Positions 35,077 to 46,476 of a DNA stretch of 64,000 bases are shown here, one piece after another; position 1 is the stretch's first letter; each line of letters opens with the position of its first letter. Under the pieces are notes generated by a model. That model saw only the letters and a list, made by a program, of their open reading frames with translations, did not search any database and was not told the DNA's origin. A program made the position numbers and the translations under genes. Source of the DNA: Athripsodes cinereus (Eukaryota; Arthropoda; Insecta; Trichoptera; Leptoceridae). The stretch is taken from NCBI GenBank assembly GCA_947579605.1, contig OX388321.1, positions 13,879,614 through 13,943,613 of the forward strand. Direction: 5' to 3'.

Positions 35077-35400
35077 TCATTCCTGCGACGTGAGACCACT
35101 TACTTGCTTACGTCCTTTTGTAGAAATAATCTTGGACGGTTTTCGAAACGTATTTACATACGTCTCATCTACATTATAAGTATTTTGAGCTTCAAAGGAA
35201 TGCTTATCCATAACTGAAGCCAAACTCGTCATTTCTTTATTAAAATTCATGGCCCGCGCTAAGCTAGTTGATTCTGAACTTATAGCAAGGGAAAGGTGGC
35301 GTCTCAAAAATGCAATAAGCCAATCTTTTGCAATACCAGCTTCATTCCAACCGTTAGGATAGGTTAACTTATTCAGTAGTGCATACTCTAATGCCATTTT
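35077..35400 (-). pseudogene. Pogo relic, second HTH and start of DDE
   Basis: Reads MALEYALLNKLTYPNGWNEA, IAKDWLIAFLRRHLSLAI, SLARAMNFNKE, then TYNVDETYVNTFRKPSKIIS, which includes the first catalytic Asp. Sequence after LTSQE is unrelated. No other part of this copy is visible. Confidence 0.7.
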
Positions 35401-35989
35401 GCGTATCTTTTGTTATTAATACAAAACAAACAGCTTTTACATATTGTATAATACAATTTAAATATTATATGTTTCACAAGCCAGTGAAGTTTGCTTGTTC
35501 ACAGTAATCAGCCAGTTATTTTTCCAAATGATCCGAAAACACTGTCAGAGGCTCTATATCCAAAAGGTGGAGTTCAATTGCCATTTTTATGTTTCATATA
35601 TCTATGGAGAGAAACGTGACAAATCTCAAAATGTTAAACCGCTTTTCTGACGGCAAATTTTCTTTTTTTACAAAGTCAATAGACTTTTCAAAAATTTCTT
35701 TTTATGCCTTTCCCCTACTCGTTTTTTTCCCTAGGCTTGATCATTTTAAACGTAGAATAACAAAACTTGCTTAAAATATTTTATGTGTAACAAATAATTC
35801 TCTCGAAGATGTTGGTTGTAACATGTTACAATCGACACCATTCGTGGTGTTGCAATGGCGACCACGCGTTTTAAAATATCAAATTATGTTTTAAAATATC
35901 AAAAAAGACGAAAAAGATTTTTAAAGTTTTTAATGTAATATGTGAACCTAGGCTGTCACAAATTACGACTTTATTTCCATCTTTTTTTA

Positions 35990-36838
35990 TTAATAACTGG
36001 AAGCAAATAATTTAAAAAAAATAATAATAATAAAACCAGTCATCAAATATCTCAGCATCTATCCATCCACTTTTAGAGACATCCATTCTTGTATCAAGAG
36101 GTGCTCCTTCGAACCATTTTGACTATTAATGTTTGCCCTTGAATATTATGTACTGTGGAAGCATTTCCACAAAACATTACAGTAAACTTACTCTTTGTGG
36201 AGTTTTTTTTTTATTACTTCTGGGTGCCTACAAAATCTTCTGAATAGTAGTTTATTTTTGGTGTTATCATTAGCCAGCTCTTTATCATGAAAAGCTGTTT
36301 CATCAAAGTTGTGGTGCTAGTTTGAGGTATGTCTTTTGTTTCCCTCTCGAGAATGTCAAAAAAGTTACTAATTGTATTATGATTGACTTGTACCCTCTTA
36401 CGAGATATGTTTGTAGCAAATGTTTCTTTGACTTCTTTGTAAAACTCCTCAAAATTTCCCCCAAACCCAACCAGGCATGTTGTTTGGGAAATCGAAATCT
36501 TGCGATTCGTGGAGTCTAAATACATTTTAATAATTACTAATCTAAGATCATTAAGAGACACCGACATTCCAATATTACTCAATGAAAGGATATGTTGTGC
36601 AAAAGCAGACTCTTTTTCTGAAGGAAAAACTTCAGGTCTTCCTACCTTTCTAGGACGTTCATTTTTTTTATTTTTATTTCAAGGTACTACAATGAATATT
36701 GTACGTCTTTGCAACATCTCTTTGACTCATAGAACCGTTTTTGATAATATCTAATACTTCTTTCAATTTTTCATCACTATAATTTGTTTTCGTTCCATAT
36801 TTACGCGTGCCAGGCAATGTTTTCTTTTGTTTCCCCAT
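35990..36838 (-). pseudogene. Pogo relic with psq HTH and CENP-B-like domain
   Basis: From ATG at 36838 it reads MGKQKKTLPGTRKYGTKTNY, then DEKLKEVLDIIKNGSMSQRD (psq HTH). After frameshifts come GMSVSLNDLRLVIIKMYLDS, GNFEEFYKEVKETFATNISR and NTISNFFDILERETKDIP, then remnants of the DDE core. It is a different pogo lineage from those at 13538 and 53044, closer to copies with ISNFFDHLEKE. Confidence 0.7.
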
Positions 36839-37399
36839 TATGGATTCGAATATATATTCTTCAAAATATAAGCATGGAAGAGGGTGGTACTAAAAGTTTT
36901 AGAATTGGGAATGTTAATATTGGAATTTGAAAATTAAATGCATGATTAAAATTTTTATGGATTTCCAACGTCTCCAAAATATCCAATTTAAAACCTTTTT
37001 CACATATTATATGGAGTTCTGTACCTTATACATTATCTTCACTAAACATGTGTCCCGTTCGCCATCTCAGAATTAATCGCTTTTGTATGCTCTTTTATTC
37101 TGGAGGAATATTTTCTTCCTGTTTGTTCAACATAGACTGCTGAACAATTTGTATACTCCACTTTGCTTTATTTTAGAGATCTCCGATTTATTATTCTTTA
37201 AATTTATAGTTTTGCTGGTATTAAAGGCTCTAGTTTGAACTCTTTATCTTTGCATACATTCAATATATGCAATACATAAGTTGACTAATTTAATAATAAT
37301 AATACAATGTTGTAGTCCAAAGTAGACTTTGGAAGTATGTATTGATGAAATGTGAAAAGTCAATTGATCGAAAACTCATTTTCTCGTTCGTCAGATCCC

Positions 37400-37815
37400 T
37401 CAGAAGTTCCATTTTGCTCATCATCTATTGTCACCTCTGCCGGAAATTTTCCCCCCAATTTTATGGAAAACAGCTGAAGCAACTATTTCCCCTTCAATAC
37501 GTTCTAATTTTAAGCGAAGAGGTAAATAGAATATGGAAATTTACGTTTCCATACCCCGAAACACCTTCCAATCACATTACGGGTTCTAATCTAGGATTCA
37601 TTATATATGTAAACGTTCTACTGCTGTCGTAGGGTTGATTTGTGGTTTTCTTAAATAAGTTTTCCTTGGACCAAAGCCTTGTCTCTTCAAGGCTTTGGTA
37701 GGAAATAGTGGTTATCTTCTTCGAATATTAGAATTATTAAAAATAGTGGAGTCGTGTTCAGAGCCGTGCCATCTCGCAATAATGTTGCAAATATATAATT
37801 TTGCAACACACTGTT
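37400..37815 (-). pseudogene. PIF/Harbinger transposase C-terminal fragment
   Basis: The minus strand reads CNIIARWHGSEHDSTIFNNS (37810-37712), the HARBI1 block around a catalytic Asp, and further left TRNVIGRCFGVWKRKFPYSI then LERIEGEIVASAVFHKIG, the end of the nuclease. Frameshifts and a deletion separate them. It is fused at its upstream side to pogo sequence. Confidence 0.75.
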
Positions 37816-38635
37816 TGCACGTTGACGAGAAAATAATCTTTGCGTGATCTTTAAAGTGAGATATATAATCTAGAAACAGTTCTTGATTGATGAAGCTACA
37901 ATCAGAAACCATTCCCACTAAAGAGGGTAGTGATCCATCGAGTAGTTCGCTTTTCATCCTTTTTCTAGGGTATATATTAAATGCAGGTGGAACGAAATGT
38001 CCACCCGCTTTCATGGCGCATATGACAGTCACGTTTGTACCCCTTTCTGCACTAGATATCTTGTTTACACATTTTTTTTTATTTTGTGGAAAGTACTTTG
38101 GGAGGTTTGTTCGGAACTGTTGAGATGCCGGATTTATCCATGTTATATATATCGTGTGGTGGAAAATTATACTTTGTGAGTAAGTTAAATAAGTTCTTGT
38201 AGAATCGGGCACGTTGTGTTTGATTAACGCCGATGGCTCTGGCAAGGCTGGTGGCAGTTGGTTGTCTCAAAGAAATATCTTAATTCTATTTTTCTTCAAG
38301 ATACTACGCAGCCAACCTTTACCAGCCATCCTTGATGTTGAATCAAATCGATGGGGAATATTATTTTTTTCCACGAATTCTAAAGCCAAAGCTCTCATGG
38401 ATTTAGTTGTCAGGCCATAGAACATGTTATCCAGAGTTTTTAAATAGTTCGAGAGCCTCTATCTCTTTGGATACTGTAAGATCATACCTACCAAGCTTTA
38501 TGGGAACGGTATCTCGCTTAAGGCGTTTTCTTAACGTACTCTCTGCCATTCCAAGGGAAAGTGCGACTTTTCTCTGACTCTCACCGTCGCTGATCCTCTT
38601 TCTGGCTTCTTTTACGAGAAAACATTCTAAAAATA
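37816..38635 (-). pseudogene. Pogo relic, HTH to DDE
   Basis: Pieces in order: KEARKRISDGESQRKVALSL and STLRKRLKRDTVPIKLGRYD (first HTH), SLARAIGVNQTQRARFYKNL, DIYNMDKSGISTVPNKPPKV (first Asp, with DKSG in place of DESG), then ISSAERGTNVTVICAMKAGG and FINQELFLDYISHFKDHAKI. It ends at the Harbinger fragment. Several frameshifts. Confidence 0.75.
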
Positions 38636-38639
38636 ATAA

Positions 38640-40519
38640 TGTTGTCTATTACGTTTAGTTAAAAGTAACATACTCAAATAAAGTAAGGTCTTGTAATAAT
38701 AAATTAGATTCGGAGATCGGTCTGCATATAGTCTTGTAAGAATGCGCGCGCAATCTTACAAACTTTAGGTCTGCGCACTCTTACAGAACATGGTCATTAT
38801 TCTAATTTGATACAAGTGTCGCCATCCTTGTTTAAATTTGGGAATAAACGCTGTCAGTTACACTCGCTACATAGGTTTACTTACTCGATTATGAAAAAAA
38901 ATAACCCATATTATCCATACACAAACACGTACAAATTATAAGATGTGAAAATAATTTAACAAAACACAGAATATTGAGAAAACTTACATGATAGGTATCT
39001 GTCTTTTCTGTGTATTTACGATTTACAGTACGGTAGCGCGTTTTCTGATTACAAATGACAGATTGGAACTGAAATTATCCACTAATGACATTTAGCCCAC
39101 GTAATATGAATGGTGCGCATTCTTTTTGACCGCGCACTCTCGGAGCACTCTACCTTATTATTTTTTTATGAAAATCCACACATAAATATTCTAATGCGTT
39201 CGTATGTATGTTCGTATGTCCTTAATGGACTCTGAAATAAGGAAAGACAGAAGTAAAATAATACACTCTATACGAGGTCTCATATCCTGGGCACGTTCAA
39301 GGCCAAAAACATTTAAAATATCTTATGTATTGATAAAGAAATTATAATAACAAAATTTGTATGGAAAAATCTATAAAAGTTTTTGTAAGTAGCAATATTC
39401 ATGGTCGAACATTTTTCAGTGTATTGAATTAATTTCCCAATGGATGTGACGCGAAATACATCAGTACTGAAACTAAACATTTGGGGATTATTTTGGTTAT
39501 AAATTGTTGTGTTTGGTTATGATAAAAACTCCTGAATTATGCGAGTTAAAATTGCATATTTTTGACATCTTGGGCTAATTTCATAATGGCCGACATGAAT
39601 GACATAGAATCCAATACATTAATATTTTGGTTGGTACTTAAGTTCATTTGTTTGTTTGTTTTGTGATTTGTATGTCCTCTGTACGATATGTCTCATCCAG
39701 TAGGCGAGCTGAAAACATTTAATATGTATACTTTTATAAAGATTTAATTTATAAATGATGATGTATCAACGATCTTTTGTCGATGTTTGGTAAACTTGAA
39801 AATCACTAAAAATCTCATATATCTACGACCATGCTATTAATATGTGTTCTTATTTTATTGTTGATATTCATAGTTTCTTTTTATTTCAAAATATGGTTAC
39901 CAATAATATCAAAAACACAGAACTAATTCAATGATGCTTCAATGTTCTTTTGTCAAAGTAAGGTAAACGTCAAAATAAAATAAAAAAAACTCATATCTAC
40001 AACAATACTATTGATATGTGTTCTTATTTTATTGAAGGATATTCTGAGTTTCTTTTAATTTCTAAATAAAGTTATCTGTTATAACAAACACAGAAAAGGG
40101 TGTGAAAATATCATTCTTAATTATTATGGCTTGGTATAGTTATATTATATTATGTTATAGTTATATTATATTATATCTATAGATAACATTTCTAAAACTT
40201 GCATTTAACATAATGGTAGTTAGGCACTTTTGTAAAGGATATCATTTCAATATTATACTTGCATCAATCTGTTTCATTAGAAGTATTTCATTTATTCAAA
40301 ACATGCATCTAAAAACATAAGATTTTTAAAATTTAGAAATTAAGATACTGTCTACTGATAAAGATAATTATTAGAATTGCATACCAACTTTATAATTCCG
40401 CGTATGATTTGCAGTATTTAACTGTATTTTTTAAATTTCATTAAGGTATTCTAAATTCAAAATAGTTATAGAATTTATTTATATTAAACGCAAACATTTC
40501 AAAACTGTCATTACTAAGT
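38640..40519. other. Non-coding AT-rich DNA
   Basis: No coding region supported. A GCGCGCAATCTTACA / TGCGCACTCTTACAG pair near 38737-38785 and CGCGCACTCTCGGAGCACTC at 39130 may be repeat-element ends. Around 39840-40030 two similar phrases (CTATTAATATGTGTTCTTAT and CTATTGATATGTGTTCTTAT) point to an old local duplication. Confidence 0.4.
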
Positions 40520-40527
40520 GTCAAAAT

Positions 40528-40937
40528 CAGGGCTGCCAGATTGCGTGACCAAAATTACCTGCATTTTGCCAAATAAATACCGTACAATTATTACCAAAAT
40601 ACAATTTTCACTCGAACATGATATAAATCTTACTGTTCAGAATTCTGTTTCATAATTAAATTTCGACCCCTTCCCATCGCTATTTTTTGAAAATGGTAAA
40701 GGAATAAATATCCTTGGTTTTCTTTAACAATATTTTCTCACGGTAGGTACCTTTTTTTACAATGCAATAGGTATTTGTACTGATGATTGTTTATGGCAAT
40801 ATCAAATTAATTACCGTTCATTTTGTATAAATATTATTTTTGATTTTAAAATTCCGTATGTTTGTCGTACGTTAATTTGCTACGGGGAATGAAATTACCA
40901 TATAAATACGATATTTACCGTACGTCTGGCAACGTTG
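40528..40937. mobile_element. Non-autonomous hAT element, 410 bp
   Basis: GTCAAAAT flanks both ends (40520-40527 and 40938-40945), and the ends are imperfect inverted repeats (CAGGGCTGCCAGA against CAACGTTGCCAGA). Its interior at 40685-40790 is homologous to the interiors of the hAT elements at 27786 and 43859. Confidence 0.85.
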
Positions 40938-41172
40938 GTCAAAATCCGAGCCTTTTTCTGGGTTGCTAGAATAATAGTCGTATTAATCGTTACTTTATTA
41001 TGGTTTGATGAGTATTCGTTACTTTCAAATCAGTACCTGAGAAAATACATAATTGGTATTGATAAACATACCACAAAAAAAATGTATTTTTTTGTAGATT
41101 AAATTGTAGATTCTATTTAAAATGAGTTTTTTGACATTTATCCTACATTGAATCCGTTTGTTGAGCTGCTGC

Positions 41173-42254
41173 TGGCCGATCACGTAATTTTTCCATTGTA
41201 ATTGTAATGTATTGTAACGTATTAATAATTAAGTCATAAAATTGGTATCACGTAAAGCCATAAAAGGCATTACAATTACTATTACAGGACCTTACAATCA
41301 ATCTCAAGGTTAAAACATTGGTACACTCGCAGCGTAAATTACCGATACCAGCGGTCTTTTGTGCCAAACTGTGCAAAAGTAATATATTTCATGGACAACG
41401 CAAGTTGTTTAGCCAATTACCAAAACAGAAATTCTTGATTGTGATATTAGCACATTATTGTGGAATTTGACGCGATTTCAAACTGTTTTTGGTTCACTGT
41501 ATTCAAATGCGGACAATTTTGTCCCTTGGGGTGTATCGTTATTTTTATTTTTTGTTGTATGTCGGCAGGCAAGCTTTGTGCGTTTGCGCATAGAATGCTT
41601 TAGTACGCATTGGCGCCACTTGTTGGCGGGTTGGCGGTCATTGCCGTTGTTGTCGGTTTTTTTCTTCCGCAAATTCCAATAATATCACACCAACACAGAA
41701 AAAACCTACAACCAAAATTCGGTAATATTAAATATGTAATAATTAGCCAAAACGCAAAATCATCGTCGAGTTTCACAAATAAAATCTTTATAGAGCTTTC
41801 TTACTTTCTTCTTACGTAAGTTTTTACACGATAACACTATACACAATGTGATAACGCGAAGAATACAAAAACAACAAAAACGCAACGCCAATTCGATAAT
41901 ATGAATTATTTAATATTCATTAATTGCCAACACACAAAAATAAACGTCTATCCTATTTTTTCAAGACCATCCACTCATTTGTGAGTGATTTAAGTAAAAT
42001 AAACGTCGTGTTTCACTGATAGAAGCATCTCTCGAGACGCTCCTATTAGTAATAGTAATTTTATTGCACTTCGACTATTATTAATGGTTACGTGATCGCT
42101 ACATTCTAGCAAGTCCATACAAAAAAAACCTTGGGGTGCAATAAAATTATCAATAGCGATTTTGAAGTGTCAGATGGGCTTAGGTGATCGCAAAAACACT
42201 TTGACAGTTCAAAATCGCTATTACTATAATAGTAACGAAGTTACGTGATCGGCC
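41173..42254. mobile_element. Inverted-repeat element with GGCCGATCACGTAA ends
   Basis: The left end GGCCGATCACGTAA (41174) is matched by its complement ending at 42254. ACGTGATCG words recur inside the right part (42095 region). A possible TGC duplication flanks it. No coding capacity; open frames here are short and low-complexity. Superfamily not assigned. Confidence 0.6.
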
Positions 42255-42450
42255 TGCAGATCACAGGTAAAACGAAAAACACAAATTATTTACACTGGCA
42301 ACACTGACAGATCTGTCAATCATATAATGTTTGGTAGCAAGGTTTATTGGTCTGATAAATTTTGTTTTTGCAACTTTGTTTTGATTTTAAAAGACTTTAA
42401 AAATATAAAAATTAACTAAACAATACGTAGTGGATCTAAAAAAATAGTAA

Positions 42451-43035
42451 TCCCGGTATTATGCGGAGTTGGAAGCTAAGAATCTGTCCTGGGACATTAC
42501 CAATGTTATCGAACCAATGTCTGATTTTACTGGTAAGTACCTACTGTTTTAATTGTATTTTATACTGGTATTTTCATGATTAATTTAACCATATTTATGT
42601 TCATTAGACTAGATTTGAGTACATTTAATTTGTTTTTTATGTTTGACGACACCAAATTGTATTTCTATTATAAGATAACTATTCAATTCTGTGCCTTCTT
42701 AAAACATATTTAATGTACTGAATTTACTTAAAGTGGCAAATTATTTTACTGAATACTAGAATTAGCTAAATAAAAAGCTCAAGTGAATGTCTCAGATGCT
42801 TAATAATAATGAATTATTAAATGATTGTGTATGGAATGTCTAGATGACTCACTTATACGAGGATCCTGTGTATCTAGGAAGTTAAATGACTATTGCTGAT
42901 GAATTTCAATGTTTTTTTTTTCAGGATTATCTGTTAGTTCTATAAGAAGAGTTGTAAAAGAAAGAAATACAAACGGAAGCAAATTTACAACGCTGGATAA
43001 ACACAGGAAAGGCCGTTTGAAAAGAATTGGATGAT
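42451..43035 (+). pseudogene. Spliced helix-turn-helix fragment of a transposon protein
   Basis: Exon 42451-42532 (YYAELEAKNLSWDITNVIEP ... MSDFT) ends at TG|GTAAGT, and exon 42925-43035 begins after TTTTTTTCAG. The joined phase gives TGLSVSSIRRVVKERNTNGS followed by DKHRKGRLKRIG and a stop. The TG.S.S..RR..KE pattern is the HTH seen in several insect transposon proteins. An upstream stop shows the 5' part is missing. The intact splice signals are notable for such a short piece. Confidence 0.55.
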
Positions 43036-43219
43036 TTCAGAATCTGCTCCATTCGCCAAAAATACATATTTCTTATATTTATTTTACTGTTTTTATTAAA
43101 TAGTTTTATATTATAATTCCGAATCTGTTTTATTTTCCCTTTAATGTAAAATATTACAGTAAACAACATATTTTCGATCTAGATATGGTTCTTTTTAAAA
43201 TAGTTAAACTTTTTTTTTT

Positions 43220-43850
43220 TTTTTATTTATTTATTTAAAAAAAAACTTAACAAAAACAAAGCATTATAATTTATACATATGCTTAAGAAACACATTTCTT
43301 CGTGCCACATGTTTTATGCATCCACTCTATATAATATATTATATATTCAAATCTCAATCACATACATATAAATTATTTCGGTAAACTGTAAATAAATTAC
43401 TGTTCTCCCGTTTTTTTCAGTTTACCTTTAAAAGTTTTATAGCTTTTTATCATATTTATATTTTTTGGAAGTCCATTGAAGTACTTTGTGCCAAGATATG
43501 TATAATTGTGCTGTGTCACTGTCTTTTTACATCTAGGTATAATTATATTGCCAATAATTTGAGACCTCTGGCTACGAAAGACACTGAGTGTCTCTTCGCC
43601 AAATATCTTTTTGTGGACCTGTAGTATTGCAATATTCCTGTATATATCATTTATTGTTGGGACCTCGAAAATTTTAAAAAGCTCTTCTGTGGGGAATGTC
43701 CTTTTTTTCTCAAAATAATTTTAATAATTTATTTCTGTGCCACATTCAACGATCTCAAATTAGTTGCATAAGTACCACCCCAAGCGATGATTCCGTACAA
43801 TAAAATTGACTGTATAAAAGTATAGTATATCACCTTCAGAGAATTTGATG
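43220..43850 (-). pseudogene. Jockey-group LINE C-terminus
   Basis: The minus strand reads YTFIQSILLYGIIAWGGTYA, then after one stop IIKIILRKKGHSPTEELFKI, FEVPTINDIYRNIAILQVHK and THNYTYLGTKYFNGLP-like words. It matches the same region of the LINE at 58130-58984 (LVQSVLQYGIIAWGGAY), so it is a diverged relative. The (TTTA)n at its left end is the 3' tail. Endonuclease and RT core are absent. Confidence 0.8.
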
Positions 43851-43858
43851 TTTTAAAC

Positions 43859-44180
43859 CAAGGGTGGACCACATGCGGCCCGTTTGGTGTCTACATGCGG
43901 TACGCGAAGCATATGATTTTTTTTTATAAAAGTCGGTACAAGTACCCGTTGCATTTTTAGAAAGAAGTTTTTTGAAAAAAATATTCTTAAAGAAAACCTA
44001 GGAGTTTTGAAACATATCAAATTTCTGTACCATTTTGGAAATTTGGCGACGGGGGGGGTAGAAATTTTAAGGTGAAGCAAAATTTCAAATGTTCCGTATA
44101 TGGAGTATATTGTAGTGCGGCCCGGTAGAAAATCTCATTCTGAAATTTGGCCCGCCTTCTGAAAAGGTTAGCCACCTATG
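43859..44180. mobile_element. Non-autonomous hAT element, 322 bp
   Basis: The near-identical 8-mers TTTTAAAC and TTTTAAAA lie outside (43851-43858 and 44181-44188). The ends CAAGGGTGGACCACATGCGG and ...GGTTAGCCACCTATG are imperfect inverted repeats with the GGCCCG words typical of hAT MITEs. The interior, on the minus strand, shares a core with elements at 27786 and 40528. Confidence 0.8.
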
Positions 44181-44454
44181 TTTTAAAAATTGTGTTTTAA
44201 TATTGGGAAGAGGATTAAGTACTTTTTTTCATGCAGGTACCTACCTATTTTTTTTACTTAAGCGTGGGCATGTTGGGTATCAAACTTTTTTTTATTATTA
44301 TTTTAATTTTTTTACTTAAATATGGGCATGTGGGTTTTAAACATTGAGTTTTTAAATTGGAAAGATATTTTAAGTATTTTTTTACGTAGGTTTTGCAAGC
44401 ATTTTTTACTTAATCACTTTTGAAAACAGTTTTAACAGAACAGTATAAAATCAT

Positions 44455-44713
44455 CCCGTGGAGCACCCGGTAAAGAATTGGTCTCCCACTCTTCTGCGTA
44501 AGTTTTCGAGTGTCCTGTAAAAGGCAGGTGTTCGAAAAAATTAAGACATTTTACATCTTAAATTCAGCGATGAGGTTTGCCACCCATCCTGAATGTCTTG
44601 ATTTTGTATTGGCACGAAGAGGACAGTTTGCATGTTTCTTACATGCAGCTGATCTGCTGGCTACCCTACTTGTGGGATATGCCGTGATGGTATAGTAGTA
44701 GTAGTAGTAGTAG
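44455..44713 (+). repeat. SINE-like retroposon, copy 3 of 3, full length
   Basis: TATAAAATCAT flanks both sides (44444-44454 and 44714-44724). The 259-bp body starts CCCGTGGAGCACCCGGTAAA and ends in (TAG)n. TGGAGCACCCGG fits a pol III A box and GGTGTTCGAA near 44527 is close to a B box, which suggests a tRNA-derived SINE. Copies 1 and 2 are 5'-truncated versions. Confidence 0.7.
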
Positions 44714-44899
44714 TATAAAATCATGAATCTTAAAACAATCTAGGTTTTTCGTCGGGAAGAGGTTTTCGATACTTTTTCATCCTTAGTGCTAACTTCATTT
44801 TTTCAATAAGATTGTTGTTTTAACTCATGTATTTGGATGAATATCTGTTTTTAAACCCGAGCGATGCCGGGTTATAAAAGCTAGTATTATATAAATGAA

Positions 44900-45300
44900 C
44901 TTTGTTATTGAGATTTATGGCTGCAGCCCGCTTCTTGACACTTTTTTCAAATTGTCCCATTTCAGTTTTATTTGGGACAGATCCCTATGGAAGGAACTCT
45001 CCCTATGGAAACTCTCAGCCAGTTGGTTCCAAAGTAACTCCTTTATTGAGTTGCTCACGGCATCCGTTTTCCACGTTCCTTCATTTTTACCACGTGGCGT
45101 TTGGAGTGTAACGGTAAAGCAAATTCTTTTTTTGAAAAGTCAAAAAACTATTCGACAGCTTGTTTATTTAATCCAGCGGCACGTGCAGCTGAAATGCTTT
45201 CTAGTTTTCGTAATGATTCTTCTGGATGCCTACTTAAAAATCTATGTGCCTAATCTTTGCCAGTATAAAGATTCACCAGCTATGACGATGGTCGGCAGAT
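44900..45300 (-). pseudogene. Pogo and Myb/SANT-like fragments
   Basis: The minus strand from 45300 reads SISAARAAGLNKQAVE, a piece of a pogo second HTH. Next, from about 45110, comes GTWKTDAVSNSIKELLWNQL, AESFHRESSFHRDLSQIKLK and WDNLKKVSRSG, a Myb/SANT-like DNA-binding domain as found in Harbinger accessory proteins. Both are short and broken. Confidence 0.5.
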
Positions 45301-45317
45301 ATGAAGATGTTGATGTA

Positions 45318-45512
45318 TCAGAAGGTATTGACGATTTTCTTCTTAAACTTCTTGTACGCCAGATGTATACTTATTCCGACGAACATTATGCACGCGATGA
45401 TGATGGCTGCTGTGGCCATCTGGTTTTCAGTGTTTCGTATTGGTTGTGTGACTTCTTCTGCTGCTGCAGTCTGTGCAATAATCACTTCTTCCTTTGATTT
45501 AGTACCACCCAT
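45318..45512 (-). CDS. Small membrane ORF of a gypsy-type element, copy 2
   Basis: From ATG at 45512, 64 residues: MGGTKSKEEVIIAQTAAA, a linker, a hydrophobic segment (TAAIIIACIMFVGISIHLAY) and a basic tail (KKFKKKIV). I prefer this start to the upstream ATG at 45665 because copy 1 at 21780-21998 begins with the same residues. It follows the integrase C-terminus by about 95 bp on the same strand. The N-terminus fits a myristoylation signal. Role unknown. Confidence 0.65.
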   Translation of the reverse strand: MGGTKSKEEVIIAQTAAAEEVTQPIRNTENQMATAAIIIACIMFVGISIHLAYKKFKKKIVNTF

Positions 45513-45606
45513 TATGTTGTTGTAATTAGTGTAAGAATCTAACTGGTCTTTTTGATGATCGCCCAGTGCGTGTGATGACTGTGTGTTGAGGCGTTGTCTT
45601 CGGTGG

Positions 45607-46004
45607 TTAGATTGACACTGGTTGTTTCTTGTCGTTGTGTGTCGGTGGTAAACTTGATGTGTCATCTTCTTGTATGGAGACAGGTGCGGCTTCAGGTTCT
45701 TCGTCGCCCGTTGCTACGTATGCGGGTTTCAATCTGTCGATAGAAACGACATTTTCTTTTTCGCCTATTTGGATTTTAAAAGTTTTTCTCTTTCTAGCAC
45801 TTTGTAAGGTCCTAAATATGGCGTTGTGAGCAATTTTTTTACTTCGTTTCTCAGGAACACGTGTGAGCAAGTACTTAGTTGTGACGGTACATTTATTTTT
45901 GTAATACTTGTGCTCTTTTGTTGATGGTGATAGTTTTGCTAGATGTTCCATTAATCGTCGAGTGTAATCTGTTTTGTTGATGTAAAAAAATCTCCAGGGA
46001 GTCT
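45607..46004 (-). pseudogene. Gypsy integrase C-terminal part, downstream half
   Basis: Reads RLPGDFFTSTKQ near 46000, then after a frameshift HLAKLSPSTKEHKYYKNKCT, ARKRKTFKIQIGEKENVVSI and DRLKPAYVAT, the integrase C-terminal domain and end of pol. The upstream half lies at 60942-61205, separated by the element 46007-60939. Confidence 0.8.
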
Positions 46005-46203
46005 TATGACCGGTCTCAATAATCTAACCGAGATAGCCTTGACGACGCGATCCGAGATAGAACACCAATTTGTATCTATCTTTGACCCGCGTCTCAATAA
46101 AGAAAAAGTACGTGGCCAGAGATAGATAGGGTTCCTATCGCTGTTCCCTCCGATTGCCGATGCGATAGATATCCGCATCATATTATAATTACGAATGTTT
46201 GGA

Positions 46204-46420
46204 GTCAAAAAACTTTACAAAGTTTAATTTATCGACCGACGGTTCTTGGTGGAAGTTCATTTTAATAATTTTTAAAATAAAACACGATATTATAGTTATT
46301 CCACTATTGACATTATTTATTTTTGCAAGCCGGCTTGCAAAAATAAATAAAGTCAATAGTGGAATACTTATATATCTTGTTTCATTTTAAAAATTATTAA
46401 AAAACTTTACTTATACCACT
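46204..46420. repeat. Long near-perfect inverted repeat, Penelope-like sequence
   Basis: Arms of about 68 bp (left TTAATAATTTTTAAAATAAA... from 46261, right arm its complement ending near 46400) meet at GCCGGC, so the locus can form a large cruciform. CATTATTTATTTTTGCAAGC and CCACTATTGAC are shared with 47875-48000. The Penelope-like assignment rests on that second copy and is tentative. Confidence 0.7.
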
Positions 46421-46476
46421 AAAAATGATTATATGCGCGACCAAGGTTTTGAGAAACACCATGTTTTGCCATATAC

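Noticed and set aside
44510..44695. Small protein gene
   Set aside because: It lies wholly inside the SINE-like retroposon copy, and copies 1 and 2 do not keep the frame.
45951..46208. Gene covering the gypsy-element junction
   Set aside because: It crosses the TA junction at 46005-46007; only the part left of it is integrase.
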